Shown here piece by piece: positions 19,114-26,084 of a stretch of DNA of 39,829 bases. The notes below the pieces were generated by a model. It saw only the letters and a program-made list of their open reading frames with translations. It made no database searches and was not told the DNA's origin. Positions within the stretch are counted from its first letter, which is position 1; every line of letters begins with the position of its first letter. The position numbers were made by a program, and so were the translations under genes. The DNA is from an uncultured Methanobrevibacter sp. (GTDB lineage Archaea > Methanobacteriota > Methanobacteria > Methanobacteriales > Methanobacteriaceae). The DNA lies in contig CADAAJ010000005.1 in assembly GCA_902785855.1 (NCBI GenBank), positions 1-39,829 on the forward strand. Reading direction: 5' to 3'.

Positions 19114-19143
19114 TTATTTTCACCCCCCTTTACTGTTAGTTGT

Positions 19144-19160
19144 GACTAGGCAATCTAGTC
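19144..19160. promoter_or_regulatory. Inverted repeat near the expected adhesin transcription start
   Basis: GACTAG-gcaat-CTAGTC, perfect 6-bp arms, in an otherwise AT-rich leader between the TATA box and the GGGGGGTG ribosome binding site. It falls where transcription should begin, as expected for a repressor operator or a 5' hairpin. Confidence 0.4.
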
Positions 19161-19180
19161 TGATATAACATTAGTTAATT

Positions 19181-19191
19181 ATAATATAAAA
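19181..19191 (-). promoter_or_regulatory. TATA box of the adhesin gene
   Basis: Minus strand reads TTTTATATTAT, about 70 bases before the TTG start, implying a leader of roughly 45 bases. Confidence 0.5.
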
Positions 19192-19238
19192 TTTTAATGA
19201 AAAATTTAGTTGGGAGCTAAAAAAATAGTAAAAAAAAG

Positions 19239-19264
19239 TACTCAAATTAGAAATTTTGAGTACC
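19239..19264 (-). terminator. Hairpin terminator enclosing the stop codon of the zinc-ribbon gene
   Basis: Perfect 9-bp arms (19239-19247 and 19256-19264, GTACTCAAA/TTTGAGTAC). The stop codon (19247-19249) sits in the loop edge. Eight T follow at once on the minus strand, so it resembles a bacterial intrinsic terminator. Confidence 0.7.
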
Positions 19265-19873
19265 ACTTGTTGCACTTAATGAAACTTCTTTTGAATCGAG
19301 TAATTTATTACCTGATTCATCATATAAGTTTATTTTAGCATGATCCGGATAATATCTATATGAATCTGCACTTCTTACATGTATATAACCTGAAGAATCT
19401 ACATGATTTGGAACCATATTTCCATTGTTTAATGTGTTACCATCACGTGAATAGTAAATTTGTATTGTTACTTTTTCACCTGAATGCTCCGAACCAACAA
19501 AAATGGATGCATATGTTTTATCAGCTAGTTCACTTCCTGTTGAAAAGCTTCCTCCCTTAATTTTCATTGACGGTGATTGTGCTTTTGCTTGACTGGATGA
19601 ACTTTCTACAGAATTTGCACCAATATTACTATTATCATTATTATCTGATACCTGTGTATTGGCTTGTTGTGAATGCAAGTTATTTCCATAAATATAAATT
19701 AAGGTTCCTGCAAGAACTACTGCAATTATAATTAATACAACAATAGCTATTTTTGTTGTATTGTTATTTGATGTGCTAGCAGATGCATTTTCTATATTTT
19801 TAAGTGAAGTTCCACATTTTTTACAGAATTTTGCCGAATCATTATTTTCACTATCACAATTTGGACATTTCAT
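19247..19873 (-). CDS. Zinc-ribbon, single-membrane-pass protein with extracellular domain
   Basis: 208 residues. The N-terminal zinc ribbon (CPNC at 3-6 and CKKC at 17-20) is cytoplasmic; a Ser/Asn linker leads to one membrane helix (about 41-62), a Ser/Gln/Asn-rich stalk and an outer domain of about 110 residues (GGSFSTGSELADKTYASIFV, then YSRDGNTLNNG and NLYDESGNKLLDSKEV) that looks beta-rich, possibly Ig-like. Proteins of this layout are common in Methanobrevibacter; function is unknown. An ATG at 19879 would leave only 2 bases after GGTG, whereas the second ATG at 19873 leaves 8, so I prefer the latter. Single gene with its own terminator, divergent from the winged-helix regulator. Confidence 0.75.
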   Translation of the reverse strand: MKCPNCDSENNDSAKFCKKCGTSLKNIENASASTSNNNTTKIAIVVLIIIAVVLAGTLIYIYGNNLHSQQANTQVSDNNDNSNIGANSVESSSSQAKAQSPSMKIKGGSFSTGSELADKTYASIFVGSEHSGEKVTIQIYYSRDGNTLNNGNMVPNHVDSSGYIHVRSADSYRYYPDHAKINLYDESGNKLLDSKEVSLSATSGTQNF

Positions 19874-19982
19874 TTTCATCTCACCAAAATTAACTGGTTG
19901 GTAATATTTTTGTCACAATCTAAAATAAATTTAATTGTCGATAAATGTAAAATTACATAAAAAAAGTTAAAATATTTTATAA

Positions 19983-19999
19983 TATACAAATTTTGTATA
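19983..19999. promoter_or_regulatory. Perfect palindrome over the regulator promoter (candidate operator)
   Basis: TATACAAA-T-TTTGTATA, 8-bp arms around a single base. It overlaps the likely TATA element (GTATAAAAT, 19995-20003) and ends 34 bases before the ATG at 20034. A winged-helix dimer would fit such a site, suggesting autoregulation. Confidence 0.5.
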
Positions 20000-20033
20000 A
20001 AATTAAGTTAAAAAGTAAAATATATATTATATT

Positions 20034-20297
20034 ATGCAATCTAAAAATTACAATACAATAGGTTTTATTCGCGCTTCACAATATAGAGGAGAAATATTAA
20101 AGATTTTAAGTGAAGATATGAAACTTCCATCAGAAATAGCATACGATTTGAAAATTCGTGTAAGTACTGTATCAAATACCTTAAATGATTTGAAAAAATA
20201 TGAATTAATAAGATGTTTAAATGAAAATGCAAAAAAAGGTAGATTATATGAGATTACACCTTACGGCGAAGATATATTAAATTATATAGATATCTAA
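20034..20297 (+). CDS. Winged-helix transcriptional regulator
   Basis: 87 residues, essentially one winged helix-turn-helix domain. The helix-turn-helix is [25 protein letters not shown] (31-55 in outline), followed by ELIRCLN and a wing with [12 protein letters not shown]. It resembles small archaeal MarR/ArsR-type regulators; no ligand-binding or cysteine metal site is visible. No ribosome binding site precedes the ATG, and the TATA element sits about 30-39 bases upstream, so the transcript may be leaderless. Its stop overlaps the end of the convergent ABC ATPase gene by 4 bases. The neighbouring ABC operon and zinc-ribbon gene are possible targets in addition to itself. Confidence 0.8.
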   Translation: MQSKNYNTIGFIRASQYRGEILKILSEDMKLPSEIAYDLKIRVSTVSNTLNDLKKYELIRCLNENAKKGRLYEITPYGEDILNYIDI

Positions 20298-20977
20298 TCG
20301 TAAAATTTACCTAAAAATTCTTTCATTCTCGGATTATCTGATGAAAATACTTCATCAGGGTTTCCCTCTTCAACAATTACTCCCTCATCCATGAAAATAA
20401 TTGTATCTGCAACATTACGGGCAAAAACCATTTCGTGTGTTACAATAACCATTGTCATGTGTTCTGAAGCAAGTTCTTTTATAACTGTTAATATTTCACC
20501 AGTGAGTTCCGGATCAAGTGCAGAGGTTGGTTCATCAAAAAATAGTATATCAGGATTCATTGCAAGTGCTCTTGCAATAGATACTCTTTGTTGCTGACCG
20601 CCTGAAAGTTCACATGGATATGCGTCTTCCTTATCAGCCAATCCCATTTTTTTAAGTAAACTTCTTGCATGTTTTAAGACTTCTTCTTTATTTCTTTTCT
20701 GAACTTTAATTGGAGCAAGGGTAATATTTTTTAACACAGAATGATGTGGGAAAAGGTTAAAATTCTGAAAAACCAAACCAAAAGTTCCATCAAAGTCTAT
20801 ATCGCCACTATCTTCTTGTTCTAAATCTGTAATACATCTAAGTAATGTTGATTTACCAGATCCTGAAGGTCCAATAATAGCTAATACTTCTCCTTTATCA
20901 ACTTTAAGAGAAATATCTTTTAATACCAAATTATCTCCAAAACTTTTTTTAAGATTATTGATTTCAAGTAAACTCAT
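20294..20977 (-). CDS. Polar amino-acid ABC transporter ATP-binding protein
   Basis: 227 residues of the GlnQ/HisP group. Walker A GPSGSGKS (36-43), Q-loop [10 protein letters not shown] (69-78), signature LSGGQQQR (124-131), Walker B ILFFDEP (144-150) and the switch VIVTHEM are all present, so it should be active. The stretch between Walker A and the Q-loop is shorter than usual for GlnQ (about 240 residues). It energises import of an amino acid with the permease and binding protein encoded just upstream; 12-base gap to the permease, GGGGAG before the ATG. The 3' end overlaps the convergent regulator gene by 4 bases. Confidence 0.93.
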   Translation of the reverse strand: MSLLEINNLKKSFGDNLVLKDISLKVDKGEVLAIIGPSGSGKSTLLRCITDLEQEDSGDIDFDGTFGLVFQNFNLFPHHSVLKNITLAPIKVQKRNKEEVLKHARSLLKKMGLADKEDAYPCELSGGQQQRVSIARALAMNPDILFFDEPTSALDPELTGEILTVIKELASEHMTMVIVTHEMVFARNVADTIIFMDEGVIVEEGNPDEVFSSDNPRMKEFLGKFYD

Positions 20978-20989
20978 AAATAACTCCCC

Positions 20990-21640
20990 TTATTCATAAT
21001 AATCCATTCTTTTTTCTAAATATTCCATTACAAATGCTACAATTACATTAAATACATAATAGAATATACCAGCAACAAGTAATGCTGCTATTGATGCATC
21101 TGCTGCTGCAATTTGTTTTGCTACAGTAAACATTTCAGGAATTGCTATAACAAATGAAAGAGAAGTATCTTTTACAAGTGTAATAACTTCATTAGTTACT
21201 GATGGAAGAATTACTTTGAATACTTGAGGCATTATTATAATAAAAAAGGTTTCAATTCTACTATATCCTAATACCTGTGCAGCTTCATATTGTCCGCTGT
21301 TAATAGATTCAATTCCACCACGATATATTTCAGCAAAGTATGCAGCATAATTAATAGTAAAAGCTATAATTACTGAAATAAATCTATAATCACTGGATAG
21401 TGATATTCCAAATAGATAATATGGTGCAAAAAATACAACAATCAATTGAAGCATTAATGGTGTACCTCTCATAATTGAAATATATAATTTCATCAACCAT
21501 CTGAGAGGTCCAAACTTACTCATTCTCCCTCCGGCTATAAGTAAACCTAAAGGAAGAGAGAATAAAAGAGTAAGTAAAAAGATTTCTATAGAGGTAATCA
21601 TACCTCCAAGTAATTGTTCTATTACTGTACCCAATAACAT
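20990..21640 (-). CDS. Polar amino-acid ABC transporter permease
   Basis: 216 residues with about five membrane helices. It has the HisM/GlnP family pattern (MRGTPLMLQLIVVFF near 58-72, AAYFAEIYRGGIESI) and the EAA loop EAAQVLGYSRIETFFIIIMPQ that contacts the ATPase. As only one permease gene is present, it probably forms a homodimer. It lies between the binding-protein gene (25 bases upstream) and the ATPase gene. GGAGA is close to the ATG (about 3 bases). Confidence 0.93.
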   Translation of the reverse strand: MLLGTVIEQLLGGMITSIEIFLLTLLFSLPLGLLIAGGRMSKFGPLRWLMKLYISIMRGTPLMLQLIVVFFAPYYLFGISLSSDYRFISVIIAFTINYAAYFAEIYRGGIESINSGQYEAAQVLGYSRIETFFIIIMPQVFKVILPSVTNEVITLVKDTSLSFVIAIPEMFTVAKQIAAADASIAALLVAGIFYYVFNVIVAFVMEYLEKRMDYYE

Positions 21641-21665
21641 AATTCTCCCAACTTAACTAACCAAT

Positions 21666-22496
21666 TTATTTATGGATTAATGCATCTTCAGAAATACCGT
21701 ATTTTTTAGCGATTTTAGCAACAGTACCATCTTTAAACATTTCATCTAAAGTGGATTGTACTTTATCTTTTAAATCAGTATTTCCTTTTTTAAATCCAAT
21801 TCCGTATTTTTCAGTAGTGATTTCTTTATCCAATATTTTAAAGTCATCAGAGTTTCCTTTATTTTTAATATCATACTCTGCAACACCAATATCCATAGCA
21901 ACAGCATCACATGCACCTGATTCTAAGTCCATAAATGCTGTGTTATAATCAGCTACTTCAGTTAAAGTTCCAAATTTATCAGCTAAAGTTTTATTATCTT
22001 CTTTAAGAGCAGCTAATGCAGAGGAATCTTTTTGTGTTTCGACTGTTTTACCAGATAAATCATCTAAACTATTTATACCTGAGCTTGATTTTACAACAAA
22101 GATTTGTTTGTTATCAAAGTAAGGTTCAGACCAGGTGTAGTCATTTTCCCTTCCATCAATAGTAAATCCGTTCCAAATACAATCAATAGATCCAGAATCT
22201 AATTCAGCATCTTTAGCATCCCAGTCAATTGGTTGTGGATGGAATGTCCAATTATTTCTTTTAGCAACTTCTTGTGCTAATTCTAAATCAAAACCAGTAT
22301 AATTTCCGTTACTGTCTTTAAATCCGTAAGGTGGGAATTCTGCATCAAAACCAACAATGAAAGTATTTTCATCATTAGCAACTTGATTGGATGTGTCACC
22401 ACCATTCAAAAAGTCAAAAAAACCTGCGCTTACAGTTGACATCATCAATAAAGAGATTGCAACTAAAGCAAAAACAAAATATATTTTTTTATTCAT
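21666..22496 (-). CDS. Amino-acid ABC transporter substrate-binding protein
   Basis: 276 residues. Signal peptide 1-24 (ends STVSA), then a type II periplasmic binding fold: FIVGFDAEFPPYGFKD, YTGFDLELAQEVAKR (family 3 signature), IDCIWNGFTI, and the second-lobe YGIGFKKGN. These fit binding of a polar amino acid. There is no lipobox cysteine after the signal peptide and no C-terminal anchor, so how it stays at the cell surface is unclear: an uncleaved signal helix or retention by the wall are options. First gene of the three-gene operon; GGTG six bases before the ATG. Confidence 0.93.
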   Translation of the reverse strand: MNKKIYFVFALVAISLLMMSTVSAGFFDFLNGGDTSNQVANDENTFIVGFDAEFPPYGFKDSNGNYTGFDLELAQEVAKRNNWTFHPQPIDWDAKDAELDSGSIDCIWNGFTIDGRENDYTWSEPYFDNKQIFVVKSSSGINSLDDLSGKTVETQKDSSALAALKEDNKTLADKFGTLTEVADYNTAFMDLESGACDAVAMDIGVAEYDIKNKGNSDDFKILDKEITTEKYGIGFKKGNTDLKDKVQSTLDEMFKDGTVAKIAKKYGISEDALIHK

Positions 22497-22509
22497 TATT
22501 TACACCAAA

Positions 22510-22542
22510 ATAGTTATAACTATAGTAGAAAAATGTCTACTA
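22510..22542. promoter_or_regulatory. Two adjoining inverted repeats in the ABC operon leader
   Basis: ATAGTTATAACTAT (22510-22523) is a perfect 14-base palindrome. It adjoins TAGTAG-N8-CTACTA (22523-22542), perfect 6-bp arms. Both lie between the TATA element and the ATG at 22496, around the expected transcription start, as for an operator. Confidence 0.42.
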
Positions 22543-22550
22543 ATACTTAC

Positions 22551-22560
22551 TTTATAATTT
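22551..22560 (-). promoter_or_regulatory. TATA-like element of the ABC operon
   Basis: Minus strand AAATTATAAA, about 55-64 bases before the ATG of the binding-protein gene. Confidence 0.4.
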
Positions 22561-22567
22561 ATCATAT

Positions 22568-23569
22568 TTAATAATTATTAATATTTTTTTTAGATAACTT
22601 ATTTAATTTAAGTTCATAATAATTAATAATATAATCAATATAACTTGGTGATTTTAAAACACGTTTATATCCTTTAAGTGCATATTTTTTTAATGATTTT
22701 TTATTTTTTATTTTAATTTTTGAAAACTCATCTTTAGCTTTAATGAAATAATCCTCATTTCTGGAAGTTATTATATACTTTAAAATTTGTGCTATTTTAA
22801 AGAAAATAAACTCATCTTCAAATTCTTTGTATTTATTAACCTTGATTAAATAATCTTCAACCATATCTACAATATTAAACATATCCATTTCATTTGATGT
22901 TGAATTTAATATTGAATTTGGATTGGATCTGTAATAATACAGATGTTCATTAACAAATGATATTTTAGATGCATTTACCATTACCTGAGCATGAGGCAGA
23001 ATATCTTCAAAAGTAGTATTTACCGGAAAAGGATATTTTTCAATTAAATCTTTTTTATATAACTTAAGACATGCAGAAAAAGCAGAATTTAATACATGTC
23101 TTTTTACATCTTTATATGTAAAAGTAAAATTTGAAAAATCATTTAAATCAAATTCCTCATCTATTCTAAATTCAGTTTTTCTTTTGTGAATGTTTTTATC
23201 ATCATCAACACTTTGAAACTTAAAAAGAACAATGTCTGATTGATTATCACATGCACTTTTATATAGTTTTTCTAAAGCATTCAATTCAAGATAATCATCA
23301 GAGTCAATAAAATAGATATATTTACCTTTTGCATGTTTTAAACCAGTATTTCTTGCTTTCCCCAAACCCTGATTTTTTTGTGTGACAATTTTAAATCTAG
23401 AATCTTTATTTTTATATGAATTTAAAATATCCGGTGATGAATCTGTTGAACCATCATCAACACATATTATTTCAATATCTGAGAATGTCTGATTTGAAAT
23501 ACTCTCCAAACACTCACTTAAATACTCTTCAACATTATAAACCGGAATTATTACAGATATCTCACACAT
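22568..23569 (-). CDS. GT2 glycosyltransferase
   Basis: 333 residues. GT-A domain 1-220: ISVIIPVYNVEEYL, CVDDGSTDSS, GLGKARNTGLKHAKGKYIY, and the metal-binding FIDSDDYLE. The C-terminal 110 residues are helical and Lys-rich (PSYIDYIINYYELKLNKLSKK). Nearly the same N-terminal pattern recurs in the GT2 genes at 25010 and 26085, so these are paralogues probably adding different sugars of one polymer. It is the last gene of the block B glycan cluster, 15 bases after the GT-B gene. The ribosome binding site is weak. A 14-base palindrome includes its stop codon but no T-run follows. Confidence 0.88.
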   Translation of the reverse strand: MCEISVIIPVYNVEEYLSECLESISNQTFSDIEIICVDDGSTDSSPDILNSYKNKDSRFKIVTQKNQGLGKARNTGLKHAKGKYIYFIDSDDYLELNALEKLYKSACDNQSDIVLFKFQSVDDDKNIHKRKTEFRIDEEFDLNDFSNFTFTYKDVKRHVLNSAFSACLKLYKKDLIEKYPFPVNTTFEDILPHAQVMVNASKISFVNEHLYYYRSNPNSILNSTSNEMDMFNIVDMVEDYLIKVNKYKEFEDEFIFFKIAQILKYIITSRNEDYFIKAKDEFSKIKIKNKKSLKKYALKGYKRVLKSPSYIDYIINYYELKLNKLSKKNINNY

Positions 23570-23584
23570 AAAAACACATCATCA

Positions 23585-24907
23585 TTATTTTTTAAAAGGA
23601 TTTTTAATGTTTAAATTTCTTTTTGATTTGAGTTTCTTTTGAAGTTTAAGGCGTTTTTTATATTCTTTTTCAAGTAATTCATTTAAAGAACTGATTCTTA
23701 AATACATGCAATCTTCAATAGTATAATTATCATCAAATCCATAATCTTTTAATATTTTTGCAAGCTGAATTGAAGATGATTTAAAATCCTGGATATCTGA
23801 TTTATATTTGACATTTGCTTTTGATAATGTTGAGTTTTTCTCATAGAATGCCCATATATCAGTTTGAGAACCAAGATAATCTGATAATTTTGATGGAAGA
23901 TATGGATTTACATCATATGCACCCTGTGTACACATATCATTAATAAGCAATACATCAAATTCTGTTGTTGCATTTAAAAACTCCAAATAATCCAGTGGTT
24001 TTAAAATATGAATATTTTTAAAGTTTAATGTTGAAGTTAATCTTTTGAGGAATTTATCATCATTTATAAAAATATATACCTGAATCTTACTTTTGTATTG
24101 ATGATTTAGTGATTCGAGAGCATAAAATAGGTTTTCGAAATTTCTTTTTGAATAATACTCATTTCCGAAATATGCAATATTAATGGATTTTTTATCTAAA
24201 TTCAAATCAGCTTTTTTAATATTATAATATTTAAAATCAAGTGTTGGATGAGCTTTAACTTCACTTTTATTTAAAATAAAATTCTTAATATCCAACGGGA
24301 ATTGATCAAGCATGATCTGTCTTTGATTTTCATTTGTAAAAATGATTTTATCTGCAAAAATATATGATAAATATTCTGCTATAAAATAAGCTGAGTTATT
24401 ATTTTCTACTTGAGGAAAATTAGCATTATAGGTTTTATTGTAAGATAAGATTTTCTGATTGATTTTATCTATATATGCTTCATTATCTATTATCATTTCT
24501 TTGTAGTTTTTAACATTGTTTGATAAATCATACATTAAAGGATCTGAAAATTCACATGTCCAGTAAACATCAGGATGACTAATTTTATATTCAATGGCTA
24601 AAAAATGATTTGCCATAAGCCATGACCTTGAATAAATCTTTTTATAATCATTATCAATCAAATCAATAGAATTGTTAACGAATTTAAAAATGCATTCACT
24701 CCAGTCAACTTCACAATCCATATCTACGATTATTCTTTTATCAATAAATTCATCAAGCAGTTGGCTTAACTCTTGATTATTTGATTTAAAATCTGCTTGA
24801 AGTACATCCACCTTTTTTTGATTTTCGATTATCCTTTTAGAAACACTTATTCCTGAAACATAATCTGAAGGTGGAAATAAAAAAGAAATATATAATTCAT
24901 CACTCAT
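23585..24907 (-). CDS. Probable GT-B glycosyltransferase of the glycan cluster
   Basis: 440 residues. It opens YISFLFPPSDYVSGISVSKRII, like the acceptor half of family 4 enzymes. The second half has INIAYFGNEYYSKRNFENL, VYIFINDDKFLKRL, EFDVLLINDMC, and NPYLPSKLSDYLGSQTDIWAFYEK, where a carboxylate of the usual E-x7-E motif is not obvious; the PSKL(S)DYLGS segment is typical of GT-B proteins. The last 35 residues are very basic and helical (KEYKKRLKLQKKLKSKR). Function is inferred from fold hints and context. The ATG at 24907 lacks a GGTG site; a TATA-like AAATTTATTATG about 30-40 bases upstream suggests a short or absent leader and a separate promoter. Confidence 0.7.
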   Translation of the reverse strand: MSDELYISFLFPPSDYVSGISVSKRIIENQKKVDVLQADFKSNNQELSQLLDEFIDKRIIVDMDCEVDWSECIFKFVNNSIDLIDNDYKKIYSRSWLMANHFLAIEYKISHPDVYWTCEFSDPLMYDLSNNVKNYKEMIIDNEAYIDKINQKILSYNKTYNANFPQVENNNSAYFIAEYLSYIFADKIIFTNENQRQIMLDQFPLDIKNFILNKSEVKAHPTLDFKYYNIKKADLNLDKKSINIAYFGNEYYSKRNFENLFYALESLNHQYKSKIQVYIFINDDKFLKRLTSTLNFKNIHILKPLDYLEFLNATTEFDVLLINDMCTQGAYDVNPYLPSKLSDYLGSQTDIWAFYEKNSTLSKANVKYKSDIQDFKSSSIQLAKILKDYGFDDNYTIEDCMYLRISSLNELLEKEYKKRLKLQKKLKSKRNLNIKNPFKK

Positions 24908-25009
24908 ACTAATAAGTTTATATCAACATGCATAATAAATTTAGCTTTTTTTAAATAATTTTTTAATTTAATTATTTGAATTATTTTTGGAAACGGTCTT
25001 GCTAAAAGA

Positions 25010-26074
25010 TTATTTTTTATCAACAGATAATTCTAAATATTTATCTTTTAGATTTAAGTATTTCTCTTTAAGTTTTTCATTTTTTAAAGTTAAATCATAT
25101 AGCTGTATTGTAAGGTCAAATTCATTGTATGAATTTAAATTAAGTGCATCATTATAGATTTTTAAGCTTCTCTCATCAGCATTATTAAAGACTTTTAATG
25201 ATTTAAGCTCTTCAAATCTCTCTAAAAAGTCTTTTTTCATTAAGTCAAAGTATTCTTTTTTATATTCATCACTTAACTGCTTAAATCTTTGATAAATATC
25301 TCTTGTTTGTCTGTTAAAAATTAAAACAGAAAACTCTTCATAAGAGTTAATTTCTTTAAAATAATCAATAATCAAAGCATATATCTTAATACAATCTTTA
25401 AAGTCACCGTAATAAGAATTTGTTATTGAATCAGGCCTCATCCTTCTTAAATATAAATAATCTTCTAAAAAATAAATACGTTCAGCTTTAAGTAAAGCTT
25501 TTATGAAAAACAAATTATCTTCAAATATTATTCCTTCCGGAAATCTAATATCTTCAAGTAGTTCTCTTTTAAAAAGTTTGGATGTTGCTGTAACAGAAAT
25601 ATTAAAGAAATTTTCCTTTACATCTCTCCAGTTAAAAACTTTATTTCTAACATTTTTAAGAAATTTCATATCAAAATAACGGGCAGTTGATTTAACATGA
25701 GTTTTATAATCAAAATTCATTATTTTAAACATTGCAAAATCCAAATTCTTTTTATTTGCAATATTATAAAGTTTTAACAGTGAATCTGATTTTAAATAAT
25801 CATCAGAATCTAAAAATATAACATATTCTCCTTTTGCATGATTAAGACCTACATTTCTTGATTTGGCAAGTCCCTGATTTTTTTGAGTAAAAACTTTAAA
25901 TCGGATGTCTTTTTTATGGTATTCATCAAGGATATCCTGAGAATTATCAGTTGATCCGTCATTAATACATATGATTTCAATATCTTTGAAATTCTGATTT
26001 AAAATACTGTCAATACATTCCCTTAGATATTCTTGTGTATTATAAACTGGAATTATAACTGATATTTTAACCAA
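25010..26074 (-). CDS. GT2 glycosyltransferase with C-terminal coiled coil
   Basis: 354 residues. GT-A domain: VKISVIIPVYNTQEYL, CINDGSTDNSQ, GLAKSRNVGLNHAKGEYV and FLDSDDYLK. A helical middle is followed by a short coiled coil at the end (LTLKNEKLKEKYLNLKDKYL). The start is best placed at the TTG 26072-26074: it lies six bases after GGTG and gives an N-terminus (VKISVIIP) equal to that of the next GT2 upstream. The GTG at 26083 is part of that GGTG site. The upstream gene's stop ends just before (26085), so the site overlaps the neighbour's end and translation may be coupled. Confidence 0.88.
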   Translation of the reverse strand: MVKISVIIPVYNTQEYLRECIDSILNQNFKDIEIICINDGSTDNSQDILDEYHKKDIRFKVFTQKNQGLAKSRNVGLNHAKGEYVIFLDSDDYLKSDSLLKLYNIANKKNLDFAMFKIMNFDYKTHVKSTARYFDMKFLKNVRNKVFNWRDVKENFFNISVTATSKLFKRELLEDIRFPEGIIFEDNLFFIKALLKAERIYFLEDYLYLRRMRPDSITNSYYGDFKDCIKIYALIIDYFKEINSYEEFSVLIFNRQTRDIYQRFKQLSDEYKKEYFDLMKKDFLERFEELKSLKVFNNADERSLKIYNDALNLNSYNEFDLTIQLYDLTLKNEKLKEKYLNLKDKYLELSVDKK

Positions 26075-26084
26075 ATCAAACACC

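Noticed and set aside
22568-22581. Palindrome TTAATAATTATTAA including the stop of the GT2 gene at 22568
   Set aside because: No T-run follows on the minus strand and all bases are A/T, so chance is a sufficient explanation; not called a terminator.
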